From Methylococcaceae bacterium (GTDB lineage Bacteria; Pseudomonadota; Gammaproteobacteria; Methylococcales; Methylomonadaceae): DNA of 55,347 nucleotides. The position numbers and the translations under genes were made by a program. Shown piece after piece: positions 36,401-46,200 of this stretch. Location: positions 1 through 55,347 of the forward strand of contig CANNKG010000012.1 of the NCBI GenBank assembly GCA_947505105.1, in the 5' to 3' direction. The notes under the pieces were generated by a model. The model did no database searches and was not told where the DNA came from. It saw only the letters and a program-made list of their open reading frames with translations. Numbering within the stretch: the stretch's first letter is position 1; every line of letters starts with the position of its first letter.

Positions 36401-36655
36401 CCATTTATGCAATTCAGGCTCAATTTGAGGGAAAGAGCCTATCAACCAGAACAGCAATCGAAACCACACTAATCCAAAAACAGATAACCCCAACATGTAA
36501 TGCCAGGTCTTTAACGCTTCCCGGATATCGCTGCCTTTAGGATAAAACCCACGCAACTCAATACATGTATACACAGCAATGAGCAGGAGCAACATCACCC
36601 AGTGGAGGCCAATTGTTAAAGCTCCGTATCGGTCTTTGCTATTTCGCCATTGCAT
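33431..36655 (-). CDS. Fusion of CybB-type cytochrome b561 and P-type cation ATPase
   Basis: This single 1,074-aa frame has two parts. Residues 1-180 are a CybB-type cytochrome b561: LHW (His 18), WHYMLG (His 52), His 144 and IGLHAIAALYHHY (His 158), with IELRGFYP and DNTLRNMLP as in E. coli CybB, the superoxide:quinone oxidoreductase. After a linker, residues 215-1,065 are a complete P-type ATPase: LTGEAVP (about 364), PEEFP in the transport helix (about 489), the phosphorylated DKTGT (Asp 532), MTGDGVNDAP, and the C-terminal membrane helices. A Ca2+/Mg2+-like specificity is plausible; redox coupling is not shown. No frameshift or start intervenes between the halves. Confidence 0.93.
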   Translation of the reverse strand: MQWRNSKDRYGALTIGLHWVMLLLLIAVYTCIELRGFYPKGSDIREALKTWHYMLGLSVFGLVWFRLLFWLIGSFPQIEPELHKWQKLSSLLVKIILYLLMILMPLAGWLMLSAEGKSIPFFGLQIPALINENKSVAELIKEIHTTFGTVGYFLIGLHAIAALYHHYISRDNTLRNMLPLGSKLSPTSSKSQPAVATVDNPKTSEAREPEPVPSEIGAVTGLTSEVAKLRLKQEGYNELPKTDQRGFLRILVEVLRQPMFILLIGGGVVYLLLGDRTEAILLLLFAGLSVSITIVQESRSERVLEALRNLASPRALVIRDGKKILISGREVVRDDLIVVSEGDRVAADATLISAHDLLLDESLLTGEAVPVRKVAQNTIVNQQDQAVAAKPGGDDLPYIFAGTLIVRGTGHALVHATGIRSEMGKIGHALSSIETEQPLLQKQIHAFVRAFAIIGAFIGTLTVLLFGLLRGSWLDAMLGGIAIGMSLLPEEFPLVLAVFMAMGAWRISQVRVLTRRASAIETLGATTVLCTDKTGTLTENRMTVVALRSDDDRWNQDNNAKLDDKSKDVLEAALFACPREPTDPMDIAVHALVEKQLGSTKENFKGTQLIHAYGLRPDLFVVANILSKEGDNNAIAFAKGALEAIAELCQLSVERLAKIREQLDGLSKDGIRVLGVAKAIIPDIDQQREMPETPRGLNFEYVGLIGFADPIRTNVPAAVAECRSAGIRVVMITGDYPTTAQAIGLQAGLDSANVLNGDNIDAMSDEALALSVKSISIFARIQPNQKLRIVQSLKANGEVVAMTGDGVNDAPAIKAAHIGIAMGGRGTDVAREASSIVLLDDDFGSIVLTIRLGRRIYDNLRKAIEYIVAVHIPIAGLAVLPLLLGLPLILTPIHIAFLEMVIDPACSVVFEAEQEEPDVMRRPPRDPASPLLLPKRIIWAVLQGLIVLAILAGVLISAAHLGMPEADFRALIFTSLVLMNMGLILVNRSFNASLIRAFLSPNRSLWILFGSVITLLATAVFWPPAQLLLHFGRLHWNDLAVSAIAGFFSLLLLETIKSIWFRVEGGEKTQDSLI

Positions 36656-37057
36656 CAGTTATATCCAAAAATTTGGTTCATTAATACGAAAATGCATTGA
36701 GCCCCCATTGCGGCGAGATATATTGAAAACTTGTCTTGCCTAGATTCTGTCCTCACTTAGCATCTTAATTATTATGACGATCGATACTGGATGTGAATGA
36801 TAGTCCCCAGGATCGAATATTGGCTGGCATCGTCCTCTCAAAAGGCTTTTGTGCCAAAAGGCTAGTAATTAGCGAGAGTATTTAAATCAAAAATTCCTTT
36901 TCAAAATTATAATGTTTTTACAAATCCTTATTCCGTTCGCTAGCAAACATAATCCGATAATAATGAGCCGAGTTGTTTAGGCATATTCAATTTCAAAGCT
37001 ACTTTATGGACTACCACTCAAGCCGGGACAAATTCAAACGATCATTGCCTGATCCTG
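36656..37057. other. Non-coding upstream region of the b561-ATPase gene
   Basis: This stretch is A+T-rich with stops in all frames. It should contain the fusion gene's promoter, which I cannot define. Confidence 0.5.
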
Positions 37058-37236
37058 TATCATCCTAAAAAGAGCAGTTGAGACCTTAAAATTCCGTTCG
37101 CACTGAGTTTATCAAAGGGTTGAACGGGATTTTAATGTCTCACCGTCTGGGTGAACACATAGAAAACCGTCCATGCTTCGACTGGGCTCAGCACGAACGG
37201 TTTTCTATACGTTGAACGGCGCTTTTTAGGATCATG
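37058..37236. repeat. Inverted-repeat element with two REP-like hairpins
   Basis: Outer ends ATCCTAAAAAG (37062) and CTTTTTAGGAT (37232) are mirrored. Inside, TGAGAC..CCGTTC pairs with GAACGG..GTCTCA (37079-37142), and ATAGAAAACCGT pairs with ACGGTTTTCTAT (37169-37207) around a REP-like CTTCGACTGGGCTCAGCACGAACG. It has no coding capacity. It lies just before the IS3 remnant. Confidence 0.75.
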
Positions 37237-37293
37237 AATTAATGACTAAAAAAACCAAACAACACTTACAAAAAGCTGTTCAAAACACCCAAA

Positions 37294-37611
37294 TTGATTT
37301 GTAGTATCAGTAAAAAAGGCGACTGCTATGATAATGCAGCGATGGAAAGCTGGAACCACAGCTTTAAAGTCGAAGCGTTTTATGGTGAACGGTTTTTGAC
37401 ACGTTCAGAAGCAAAGGAACAAGTATTCGACTACATCGAAGTAAATTACAATTGCAAAGGGCATCATTCAAAATTAGGTCATGTTAGCCCTGAGGCTTTT
37501 GAAGCTAAAAATGTCGCTAAAAGGACTGTTCGTGAGAGCAGGGCAAGATCAGAGACGAATCCAAAAACAATAGCCTATATAATCAAATATATACTTATGG
37601 TTTACAGCTAA
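37294..37611 (+). pseudogene. IS3-family transposase (orfB) C-terminal remnant
   Basis: The frame encodes SKKGDCYDNAAMESW, FKVEAFYGERFLTRSEAKEQVFDYIEVNYN and HSKLGHVSPEAFE, the end of the IS3 integrase domain including the terminal catalytic Glu region. The first two-thirds are missing and no genuine start is present. A 20-codon frame before it (37242) may be another scrap of the element. Confidence 0.85.
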
Positions 37612-37677
37612 ACTCGAAATTTGAGTTAGATTGGTAGATTAGTTTTATTAATGATACACTTCACCTACCCTTAGACT

Positions 37678-38217
37678 ATGGACTCATGTATGCAACTTGC
37701 AATTACGCTCTTAGGTTCCCGATCAAAAAAATTTGTAACCGAAACTTTATTTTCAATTAGTGAATGCCAATGTACTATCCTGGAAATATCCTGTAATCAG
37801 CTTGGAAAAGCCATGGCTGCGCATTTGCTAATAGAGGGTAACTGGAATCATATTGCTAAATTCGAAAATTGCTTAGAAGCCATTCAAAAACGTCTTGAAA
37901 TTCAAACACACACGTTACGTATCGATAAATCCAGCGACGAATCCATGAATGGCATTCCCTACTCATTGGAAATTATCGGCCTGGATCAAGAAAATATTGT
38001 TCAAACGATTATTACTTTTTTAGAAAGAAACACCATAGCGATTCAAGAGTTTCATGCCAGTCGCTATCAAGCATCCTACAATCAAAGTCTGATTTTTTCA
38101 GGCAAATTCATCGTTATTATTCCAAAGGAATCAGCCTTATTGTCGATCCGTGAGCAATTTCTGGATTTCTGTGATCAATTAAACATCGACGCAATCCTTG
38201 AACCTATCAAACGCTAA
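37678..38217 (+). CDS. GcvR-like ACT-domain regulatory protein
   Basis: The 179-aa protein resembles glycine-cleavage-system repressor-type proteins: two ACT-like halves, the first with LAITLLGSRSKKFVTETLFSISE and the second with YSLEIIGLDQENIVQTIITFLERNTIAIQEF. Such proteins bind small molecules or partner regulators and usually lack a DNA-binding domain. ATG 37690 is an equally possible start (four residues shorter). The gene stands alone on the plus strand, convergent with pncC. Confidence 0.72.
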   Translation: MDSCMQLAITLLGSRSKKFVTETLFSISECQCTILEISCNQLGKAMAAHLLIEGNWNHIAKFENCLEAIQKRLEIQTHTLRIDKSSDESMNGIPYSLEIIGLDQENIVQTIITFLERNTIAIQEFHASRYQASYNQSLIFSGKFIVIIPKESALLSIREQFLDFCDQLNIDAILEPIKR

Positions 38218-38235
38218 ACCCCCAAACTTTTTCCG

Positions 38236-38745
38236 TTAGACTATTACTTCAAGTAAATAGCTCATTGCCCTTGCAACGGTTTGGCAACGAATCGAATGCC
38301 GATCCCCCTGAAACAAGTATCGCTCACAATAGACTTGCTGTCCCCGCATTCCCCATCCGATAAATACCGTCCCGACTGGCTTTGCGTCTGTTCCGCCACC
38401 TGGCCCTGCAATCCCGGTGACCGCTATCGCCCAATCAGCATTGCTGTGAGCTAAAACTCCGGAAACCATTTCCACCGCCGTCTCGTAACTGACTGCACCA
38501 TACTGCTCCAAGGTGTCCAGATTGACGTTCAACATTTGCTGCTTGGCCTCGTTACTGTAAGTAATAAAAGCTCGGTCAAACCAGGCCGAACTTCCGGCAA
38601 TCTCGGTCAATGCTGCCGCAATCAAGCCGCCGGTACAGGATTCGGCAACCGCTAACATCATGTCGGCTTGGACAAGGCGACTCCCAAGCTGTTCGGCGAG
38701 TTTCACAAGCTCTGTATCCAACAAACTCACCAGGATCTCACCCAA
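38236..38745 (-). CDS. pncC: Nicotinamide-nucleotide amidohydrolase (CinA C-terminal domain)
   Basis: The 169-aa protein converts nicotinamide mononucleotide to nicotinic acid mononucleotide in pyridine-nucleotide recycling. AESCTGGL (about 33-40) holds the catalytic region, and TGIAGPGGGTDAKPVGTV (about 110-127) is the family signature. The length fits the single-domain form. Its start overlaps the flgT 3' end by 19 bases. Its presence three genes from nadD puts two NAD-pathway steps in the same minus-strand run. Confidence 0.93.
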   Translation of the reverse strand: MGEILVSLLDTELVKLAEQLGSRLVQADMMLAVAESCTGGLIAAALTEIAGSSAWFDRAFITYSNEAKQQMLNVNLDTLEQYGAVSYETAVEMVSGVLAHSNADWAIAVTGIAGPGGGTDAKPVGTVFIGWGMRGQQVYCERYLFQGDRHSIRCQTVARAMSYLLEVIV

Positions 38746-39971
38746 TCGCCGATCCGAACGCCCTGCGATAGCGGATCTACCTCAAAGGTTCCAACCGCAT
38801 AACGCGGCTTTACATCATTTATAGTCAAGACCCCTGCCGGACGTTTGTCATGATCCAAATAATGTCGATTACCTTCCAGCTTAAATTCATCGCTTGCGTC
38901 GGTATAGATAATAAGTTGATCACCCGCGCGCACATTGTCCTGAGCGCCGGCATCAATATAAATTTTGTTTTTCTCAATTTTATTAATGCGGGTCGCGAAC
39001 GGATAACACGCTAAGGAGCGCCGAATGTCCTGACTGGCCAAGGTAATAATTTTGGAAATTTTCTCTCCGGTCGGCGTGGCGTTAAATCGCTCACTGCCAA
39101 CGGTATAGGTGGGAGGCAGCCAAACATCACCTTCCACAGCGTCAGTATAGCGATACTGAAACAACAGCGCCCCCGTGAAACCGTCATGCAAATAGACGTC
39201 AATCCCGATACCGCGTCTGGACCAAAAATCCCGATAGAAACTATTGAACATTGCCGTAGGACCGCTGCCACGGATGTAATCGCCCGACTCGATTTGTAAA
39301 TCTCGAATCACCCCCGAAAGCACAATTTGAGCGCCATTATTATTGGCAAGCTGCATTACTCCGGACACTTGATAAGGTGCATCATCATAAAACTCAGGCG
39401 CAAGACGCGGTTGGCCATATAAAGAAACATGCGTGGCATTGAATCCGATGAATTCTTTGCTCTCCATCAGCTGATTATTGATTTCTCGTGGAATGCCGCC
39501 CGCCAAATCTTGGGTTTCTGCACCGCTGACCTGACTCTGTTCGGCCAATGGAAAGGCCGTAGCGAGGATACGTTTACGATAATGCGGAACGCAAGTGCTA
39601 TTGGTCGACAGGCTGATTTGCGCGCGAACATAATAAACATTATCCAAGGCCCATTCGTTAAGAATCTGCGTATGGGTCACCTGGGCCGCGGCGTGGAAAG
39701 AGACGGCATCGCTTTGAATAACGCTCTGATTGAGCATGGTTTGACTCGTCACCTCAGCCCCCGCCTGAATCGAGGCCTGCCTGATCGCATCCTGCAGCGC
39801 AAGTTGTTTAGCGAGAAGTTTTTTACCTTTTTCGATCGGCGCCTGACCTTCAGTCACCACCACTTTGACAGGAGGCTTCGGCGACGGCTTAACCTCTTTA
39901 GAGCCAAACGAGCAAGCCTGCAGTAATACTAATACCAGCAAGATTCCGCCGCGCCAGATTTTAAGAGTCAT
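38727..39971 (-). CDS. flgT: Flagellar assembly protein FlgT-like lipoprotein
   Basis: The 414-aa protein shows the FlgT arrangement: an N-terminal GQAPIEKGKKLLAKQLALQDAIRQAS region, a middle LSTNSTC..YRKRILATAFP domain, and a C-terminal INKIEKNKIYIDAGAQDNVRAGDQL SH3-like domain. In Vibrio FlgT builds the H-ring of the flagellar basal body. Here the signal has LLQAC, a lipobox, not found in the usual FlgT. Neighbours are a small lipoprotein and FlgP. Confidence 0.82.
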   Translation of the reverse strand: MTLKIWRGGILLVLVLLQACSFGSKEVKPSPKPPVKVVVTEGQAPIEKGKKLLAKQLALQDAIRQASIQAGAEVTSQTMLNQSVIQSDAVSFHAAAQVTHTQILNEWALDNVYYVRAQISLSTNSTCVPHYRKRILATAFPLAEQSQVSGAETQDLAGGIPREINNQLMESKEFIGFNATHVSLYGQPRLAPEFYDDAPYQVSGVMQLANNNGAQIVLSGVIRDLQIESGDYIRGSGPTAMFNSFYRDFWSRRGIGIDVYLHDGFTGALLFQYRYTDAVEGDVWLPPTYTVGSERFNATPTGEKISKIITLASQDIRRSLACYPFATRINKIEKNKIYIDAGAQDNVRAGDQLIIYTDASDEFKLEGNRHYLDHDKRPAGVLTINDVKPRYAVGTFEVDPLSQGVRIGDWVRSW

Positions 39972-39997
39972 GACCCGGCACGCTTACCCAATCGATT

Positions 39998-40213
39998 TTA
40001 ATAGCAATTGTAACAATAACCATAAGGGAGATAGGTCGAAGAATATCCATAATACGGCAATACCGGATCACCGGCTCGATAAACCCACCCCACCGGTTGC
40101 CGATACGTCGGCGCAGCGCGGGAGGGTGTCAGCCCACTTTCAAGAGTCAAACTACTGAAACAGCCCTGTAGCGATAACACCAACAGGATCGTACCCAAAA
40201 TTTTTCGCTTCAT
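39998..40213 (-). CDS. Small lipoprotein between flgT and flgP
   Basis: The 71-aa protein has a lipobox (LSLQGC, Cys about 18). The mature part is short and rich in Tyr, Pro and Gly (YRQPVGWVYR, YYGYSSTYLPYGYCYNC). I recognise no family. I chose the start at 40213 because it begins the lipoprotein signal. It lies 26 bases upstream of flgT, in the position where another flagellar lipoprotein could act. Confidence 0.7.
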   Translation of the reverse strand: MKRKILGTILLVLSLQGCFSSLTLESGLTPSRAAPTYRQPVGWVYRAGDPVLPYYGYSSTYLPYGYCYNCY

Positions 40214-40289
40214 GATCAATACTCCAAAACTAAAGCTCCGATCCGCAAAACCGGCCGCAACAAACAAACCCTAAATTGCATCCCGCTCG

Positions 40290-40865
40290 CTAATAGGGCC
40301 GAATAAAGCCATGTACTTCAGGATAGCGATAACAATCAAGACTATGACAAGAGGCGCCCACGAGCATAGGCGGCATCTCCACAAGTTCCGGTTGCACAGC
40401 GGCTATCGGCGCTCCCACGCTAGCACTCAGACAGCTATTAAGATGTGCTTCGGAAGCACCGAAACATTCATAAAACTGCGGCGTTAAATCAACTTCCAGG
40501 ACGGTTTCGTAGGTATCCGCATCAATCGCCGTAATCCTCTTGACCCTCGCACCATGCACGATGGTATTGACGTAGGCCCGGATATTGTCGTATTTAGCGG
40601 CCATATTTTCGACAGTGGTATTGCCATTGATATGCACACCATAGATTTGTTCGCTCAAGGCCCGATAAGCCTCAACTTTCGAGGCTCGCATTCCCATTAA
40701 GCGCCGCTGTGCCTTGGTAAAGTTATTGGCCTCGACGGTACCATAACCAATCGCCATAATAGTTTTTTTAGGCGGCATCGGCGGAATTTTCGCAACTTCT
40801 CTTTTAGCGACACAAGCAGATAACAAACACGAGGCCAAAAGCGCTAAGATCAATTTTCGACTCAT
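40290..40865 (-). CDS. flgP: FlgP-like LPP20 lipoprotein
   Basis: The 191-aa protein has a lipobox (LLSAC) and the LPP20/FlgP core: AIGYGTV, KAQRRLMGMRASKVEAYRALSEQIYG, VENMAAKYDNIRAYVNTIVHGARV and ETVLEVDLT. In Vibrio FlgP supports flagellar basal-body or outer-membrane ring structure. A C-terminal extension with several Cys (ECFGASEAHLNSCL, CHSLDCYRY) is extra. I chose 40865 over an upstream in-frame ATG because the signal peptide and GGTGA ribosome site fit it. Confidence 0.83.
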   Translation of the reverse strand: MSRKLILALLASCLLSACVAKREVAKIPPMPPKKTIMAIGYGTVEANNFTKAQRRLMGMRASKVEAYRALSEQIYGVHINGNTTVENMAAKYDNIRAYVNTIVHGARVKRITAIDADTYETVLEVDLTPQFYECFGASEAHLNSCLSASVGAPIAAVQPELVEMPPMLVGASCHSLDCYRYPEVHGFIRPY

Positions 40866-40961
40866 TATATTCACCGCAGTCACTCCATTCATAAACTACT
40901 CTTTATGGCGACCAATACTTGAGTTACTTGAACTAATTTTTTACGCGCCACTCGTCATGGC

Positions 40962-41312
40962 TTAAGCCGGTTGCTGAACCACCGATGCGGCCGGCACCGA
41001 CCATAATTTTTCCAATTGATAATAGTCGCGCGCCTTCTGAGTCATCAAATGGACGAGGATATCGCCCAAGTCGAGCAATACCCAATCGGACCCCGTATCA
41101 CCTTCAACGCCTAACGGCCTGATATTGGCTTCAGCGAGTTTTTCGACCACATAATCGCTCAAGGCTTTCAAATGCCTACCGGATGTACCGGTCACAACGA
41201 TCATGTAGTCGCAGACGCTGGTTCTGCCCTGCACGTCCAGCAGCGTAATTTGCTGAGCTTTATTATCATCAAGCACAGTCTCAATCGTTTTTACTAAGTC
41301 AATCGTTTCCAT
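40962..41312 (-). CDS. rsfS: Ribosomal silencing factor RsfS
   Basis: The 116-aa protein binds uL14 and prevents joining of ribosomal subunits in starvation. It has the family blocks VCDYMIVVTGTSGRHLKALSDYV, GDTGSDWVLLDLGDILVHLM and DYYQLEKLW. The nadD stop and the rsfS start are adjacent (TGA then ATG), so they are translationally coupled. The rlmH gene that commonly follows rsfS is not here; flgP follows instead. Confidence 0.95.
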   Translation of the reverse strand: METIDLVKTIETVLDDNKAQQITLLDVQGRTSVCDYMIVVTGTSGRHLKALSDYVVEKLAEANIRPLGVEGDTGSDWVLLDLGDILVHLMTQKARDYYQLEKLWSVPAASVVQQPA

Positions 41313-41957
41313 TCATTTCTCTAAGTTAAAGGGGGTGGCCTGATAAAGATGATGCTGTTGGATAAAATTCAACACTTTATCAGGTAATAAAAAGCGCGCA
41401 TCTTGACCCTGTTGCAACAGGGTCCTGATGGCTGTCGCCGAAATATCCAGTTGGGTGAGTGTTTGAAAATACACCTTGCCTGCTTGATCCGTCTCTAATT
41501 GAGCGCGTTCACTGACCCAATGCGCACCAAAATTTTCCTGAGTCGGGCGAGGCATTTGATAACCCGGTCGCGTAATCACCACGATATGCGCATAGTCAAG
41601 CAGTCGTTGCCATTGATACCACTTATCGATACCCGCGAAAGCGTCGGTGCCCATAAATAAAATAAGCGCTTCACTTACGACGAGGGTTTTTAAATGCACC
41701 AAGGTATCAATCGTATAAGAAGGACCTTTTCGCCTGATCTCGCAGTCATCGACAATAAGTCCTGGCTGTCCATCGAGTGCTAAATGCAACATCGTCAACC
41801 GTTGTTCAGCATCGGTCATCGGGGCATCACGATGCGGCGGCCGAGCGCATGGAATTAAGCGAACTTCGGATAATTTAAATAAAGCTTTTATTTCAACGGC
41901 GGTCCGAAGATGACCGTAATGAACCGGATCAAAGGTACCGCCATAAATACCGATCAT
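41313..41957 (-). CDS. nadD: Nicotinate-nucleotide adenylyltransferase
   Basis: The 214-aa enzyme joins ATP and nicotinate mononucleotide in NAD synthesis. It has the nucleotidyltransferase motif GGTFDPVHYGH (5-15), an RLIPCARPPHR segment, FMGTDAF and the late ISATAIR motif. It starts immediately after the proA stop and ends immediately before the rsfS start, indicating one transcript. Confidence 0.96.
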   Translation of the reverse strand: MIGIYGGTFDPVHYGHLRTAVEIKALFKLSEVRLIPCARPPHRDAPMTDAEQRLTMLHLALDGQPGLIVDDCEIRRKGPSYTIDTLVHLKTLVVSEALILFMGTDAFAGIDKWYQWQRLLDYAHIVVITRPGYQMPRPTQENFGAHWVSERAQLETDQAGKVYFQTLTQLDISATAIRTLLQQGQDARFLLPDKVLNFIQQHHLYQATPFNLEK

Positions 41958-43214
41958 CTATTGCCTGATCTCGCCATCGCCGAGGACGATGTATTTGAGC
42001 GAGGTCAACCCATGTAAACCGACCGGGCCGCGCGCATGCAGTTTATCGGTACTGATGCCGATTTCAGCACCCAAGCCATATTCAAAACCATCGGCGAAAC
42101 GCGTCGAAGCATTGACCATGACCGAACTTGAATCAACTTCGCGCAGGAAACGTCGCGCCAGCGTGTAGTCTTCGGTGATAATCGCATCAGTATGTTGCGA
42201 ACCATAGCGATTAATGTGCGCAATCGCTTCATCAATATCATGCACGATCTTGATCGACAAAATCGGCGCCAAATATTCGGTATGCCAATCTTCTTCAGTC
42301 GCCCGAATACAATTCGGAATCAAGGTACAGGTTTTCAAACACCCGCGCAATTCGACTTCAGCCTGACGATATTTTTCGGTCAGCAGCGGCAAGACTTTAA
42401 GCGCAATCGAATCGGCTACCAGCAAAGTTTCCATCGCATTACATACCCCATAACGATGAGTCTTGGCGTTGACAGCGATATCGACCGCTTTAGTCAAATC
42501 GGCGCTACCGTCGATATAGACATGGCAAATCCCATCGAGATGTTTGATCACCGGAATCGTCGCTTCTTCGGTAATGCGTGCGATCAAACTTTTACCGCCG
42601 CGCGGTACGATCACATCGACATACTCTTGCATCGTGATCAATTCACCGACTGCCGCCCGATCGGTCGTGCCGACGACTTGTACCGCCTCGACCGGCAACT
42701 CGGCGGCTTGCAAACCTTTAGTAATGCAACGGGCGATAGCTTTATTGGAATGAATCGCTTCCGAACCACCTCTTAAAATACAGGCATTACCCGATTTTAA
42801 GCATAATGCTGCGGCATCAATCGTCACATTCGGGCGCGATTCGAAAATAATACCGATGACGCCTAAAGGTACACGCATCTGCCCCACTTGAATGCCGCTC
42901 GGGCGATAGCTCAGATTGGTAATTTCACCGACCGGATCGGGCAAACCGGCAACTTGTTTCAAGCCTTCAATCATCGCCTCGATTCGGGCCGGCGTTAAGG
43001 TCAAACGGTCCAATGAGGCACTATCCAAACCTTGTTGCCGACCCGCATCCAAATCTTTTTGATTTTCTTCGGCAATGAACTCACGACTATTGCCAAGTTC
43101 TTCGGCAATCAGCAATAAGCCCTGATTCTTTTTTGCAGAATCGGCACGACTAATTTCCCGCCCAGCGGTGCGCGCTTGCTGGCCGAGTTCACGCATGTAC
43201 TGTTTAATATCCAT
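41958..43214 (-). CDS. proA: Glutamate-5-semialdehyde dehydrogenase
   Basis: The 418-aa enzyme reduces glutamyl-5-phosphate in proline synthesis. It has the aldehyde dehydrogenase fold with [30 protein letters not shown], the catalytic Cys in [10 protein letters not shown] (about 248) and [22 protein letters not shown] near the end. A GAAGAG ribosome site precedes the ATG. It follows the large flavoprotein gene by 60 bases. Confidence 0.96.
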   Translation of the reverse strand: MDIKQYMRELGQQARTAGREISRADSAKKNQGLLLIAEELGNSREFIAEENQKDLDAGRQQGLDSASLDRLTLTPARIEAMIEGLKQVAGLPDPVGEITNLSYRPSGIQVGQMRVPLGVIGIIFESRPNVTIDAAALCLKSGNACILRGGSEAIHSNKAIARCITKGLQAAELPVEAVQVVGTTDRAAVGELITMQEYVDVIVPRGGKSLIARITEEATIPVIKHLDGICHVYIDGSADLTKAVDIAVNAKTHRYGVCNAMETLLVADSIALKVLPLLTEKYRQAEVELRGCLKTCTLIPNCIRATEEDWHTEYLAPILSIKIVHDIDEAIAHINRYGSQHTDAIITEDYTLARRFLREVDSSSVMVNASTRFADGFEYGLGAEIGISTDKLHARGPVGLHGLTSLKYIVLGDGEIRQ

Positions 43215-43274
43215 CGTATGTTCTCTTCACCCCGCCCCTCTCTCAAAGAAAAGGGGCGTTGATTATTGACGTTA

Positions 43275-46200
43275 CTATTGTTTTTCCAGCAAATAATCCA
43301 ACCATAGATTGGATAGTTTCTCCTGCACGGTGTTTTGACGCAAACGCGCATTCAAATGCGGGAAATCGACCTTATCCAAATCCTGATCCTGGTTGTAGCA
43401 GGAATACACGAAAAATTCCTTGCCGGTCTCTTGATCGACATGTTTACACAAACACTGCGCGCAAATGCCTTTCATCATACATTGCATCGGCGAGTTGATC
43501 GAACCGACCGAATGCTGGACTTTAGTCAGATAAGGTTTCAACACGTTGAATCGAGCATCTTTGACCGCGGCCATCATCCGATCCGAGCCAATCACGATCA
43601 AATGATCGACATCGTTCAGACTGATCGGCTGATCGCCCAATTGACCGGTCGCATAGGCCACCATACATTCGAGAATGTTGCCGACAAAAGTTTTATCCTG
43701 CGGACGCGTGGTAGGAATCGCTTCAACCCCCGGACCTTTATCGACCGACCAAATAATCACATCAGAAGCGGCTTCGATATCTTCAACTTTAAAGACATCC
43801 TGACGATATTTGTAACCGGCAAAATAAATGACCCGATTACCTGCTGCTCTTAGCGCCTTACCGATCGAGAACAATACCGCATTCCCCAGACCACCACCGA
43901 GTAATAACACGGTATGATTACTCGGAATTTCGGTTGGGGTACCGGTCACGCCCATTACAATCAACGGATCGCCGATTTTCCAATGTGCGCAAAGTCGAGT
44001 TGACGAGCCCATTTCAAGCGCGATCAACGAAATTGTCCCCTCTTCGTGGTTAACTTCCGCGCCGGTTAACGCAATCGCTTCGGAAGCTAACACGGTGCCT
44101 TCGACGGTCGGCGCGTTCGCTTCAAAATTTTGCACCCGATAGAATTGACCGGGTTGGAATTTAGCCGCCTGCATCGGGGCCTTCACGACCACTTCGATAA
44201 TCGTCGGCGTCAAACGGTTAATCGCCACGATGGTCGCTTTAAAACCTTCATCCAAGGTCGCAAACAATTGTTTCAACTGGGCATCGCGTTGCGGTTGTGC
44301 CACTGGATTCAAATCGGCCAAATCTTTTTCGAACAGTTTCACGATATACGGATAAGCGCTTTTGGCACTCGCCATCGCTTTCACGACGTTACCGGCGTAA
44401 ACCGGATGATTGTCGCCCAAGAAGCTGATGAATTTGCCGTCTTTCTGATACGACGTAAACGGCGCGGGTTTGCCAAGTTTCGGGGTTGTGGTATCTGCCA
44501 TCGATACCAAAGTCATTTCATCACCCAGCCATTCCGGTTCGTAACGTTGGAAGAAGTAGCGATCCATCTTGAAGGTATCCGGGAATTCGCTTTGATAAAT
44601 GGTATTCGGCGAGGTACCCGCAGCGACATAGAGATTTTTCAGCGGTACCGTCACGTTGGTTCCGCTACTGATCCATTTGCCGTTTTCGTGTTGCAATTTT
44701 TCAAAATTGACGGCTTTCAACAGACCATATTCATCCGGAATCGCTTCGAGCGGACTCATGCCTTCCGCCAAGGCAATGCCTTCTTCTAGTGCCTTGACGA
44801 TTTCTTCATGATTTTGACGATACGCCGGGGCATCTTTCATGCCTTTACGATAGAACAAGGTGACCCCACCCCAGGCAGCCAGCAAGGGTTGGAAATTAGG
44901 TGCTTCACTTGCCGCTTCGGCACGTTGCCGCTCGGCGGCAATCGCTTTACCGTGCGCCAGAAATTCATCGAGAATACCGATTTCTTCCTGATCGTAGCGA
45001 CCACGCACGGTTGGTTCGCCATAGGCCTTAACCAAAGCTTGATAACGGGTGAGGATTTTTTCAACCTGTACCGGATAATACGCCAACAATTCGGTCGCGG
45101 TGTCGATAGCGGTCAAACCGCCGCCGATCACGCCCGCCGGCAGACGTACTTGCAAATTTGCCAGTGAAGAAGCTTTCGCCGCACCGGTCAATTGCAACGC
45201 CATCAGGAAATCCGAGGCTTTCCGGATACCTCGCATCAAATTGTTTTTCAGATCGATAATAGTCGGCTTACCTGCCCCAACTGCGATACTGATATGATCA
45301 AAGCCCAGATTCCAGGCGTCATCAATCGTCAAAGTACCACCAAATCGCACCCCGCCATAAGCTCGGAACGCCTGACGTCTAGCCAAGGTCAAGTAAATGA
45401 CTTTGAGGAAGTTTTTATCCCAACGCACCGTAATACCATATTCGGCCACACCGCCGAAACCTGCCAAGGTACGTTGATCGAGCGCTTCATAAATTTCACT
45501 GAAATCCCTGATCGGTTCGGGCAGATGGTCAGCATCGCCAGTCAACGCGACCGGTAATGGCTCGATTTTCAAACCGTCGATCCCGACCACCCCGAAACCT
45601 TCATTCAGCAAATAATGGCTCATCGTATAACCAGCCGGTCCCAAGCCCACGACTAAGGCATTTTTACCATTGTACGGCAGCATATAAGGACGCTTGACAT
45701 TGAGCGGATTCCATCGAGTCAGGAAGCTATATATTTCAAAGCCATAGGGCATAAACAAAACATCGGTCAGGACATTGGTCTCGATTTGCGGAATATTGAC
45801 CGGCTCGGTTTTTTGATAAATACAGCCCTTCATACATTCGTTACAAATCCGGTGACCGGTGCCTGGACACATCGGATTGTCGATGATAATCAGCGCCAGC
45901 GCGCCGATATTATCGCCCTGCCGTTTGAGCAAATGCATCTCGGAAATCTTTTCATCAAGCGGACAGCCAATCGTCGTGACGCCTAAAGGATCTTCCTTAA
46001 AGGTATTGGTTTTCTTGTTGCGCATGCCTTTAGAGCATGAATCGGTATCGCGATCATGGCAATAAATACAGTGATCGACTTCATTCAAGACCTCACGCTG
46101 ATTAAAACGCGAGTCGGTTAACTTGAAACCGTCGCGGCGGCGGCGATGTTCCTGATGCCCCATCCAGGCCTGATAGTCTCCGAAATCGACCATTTCATGT

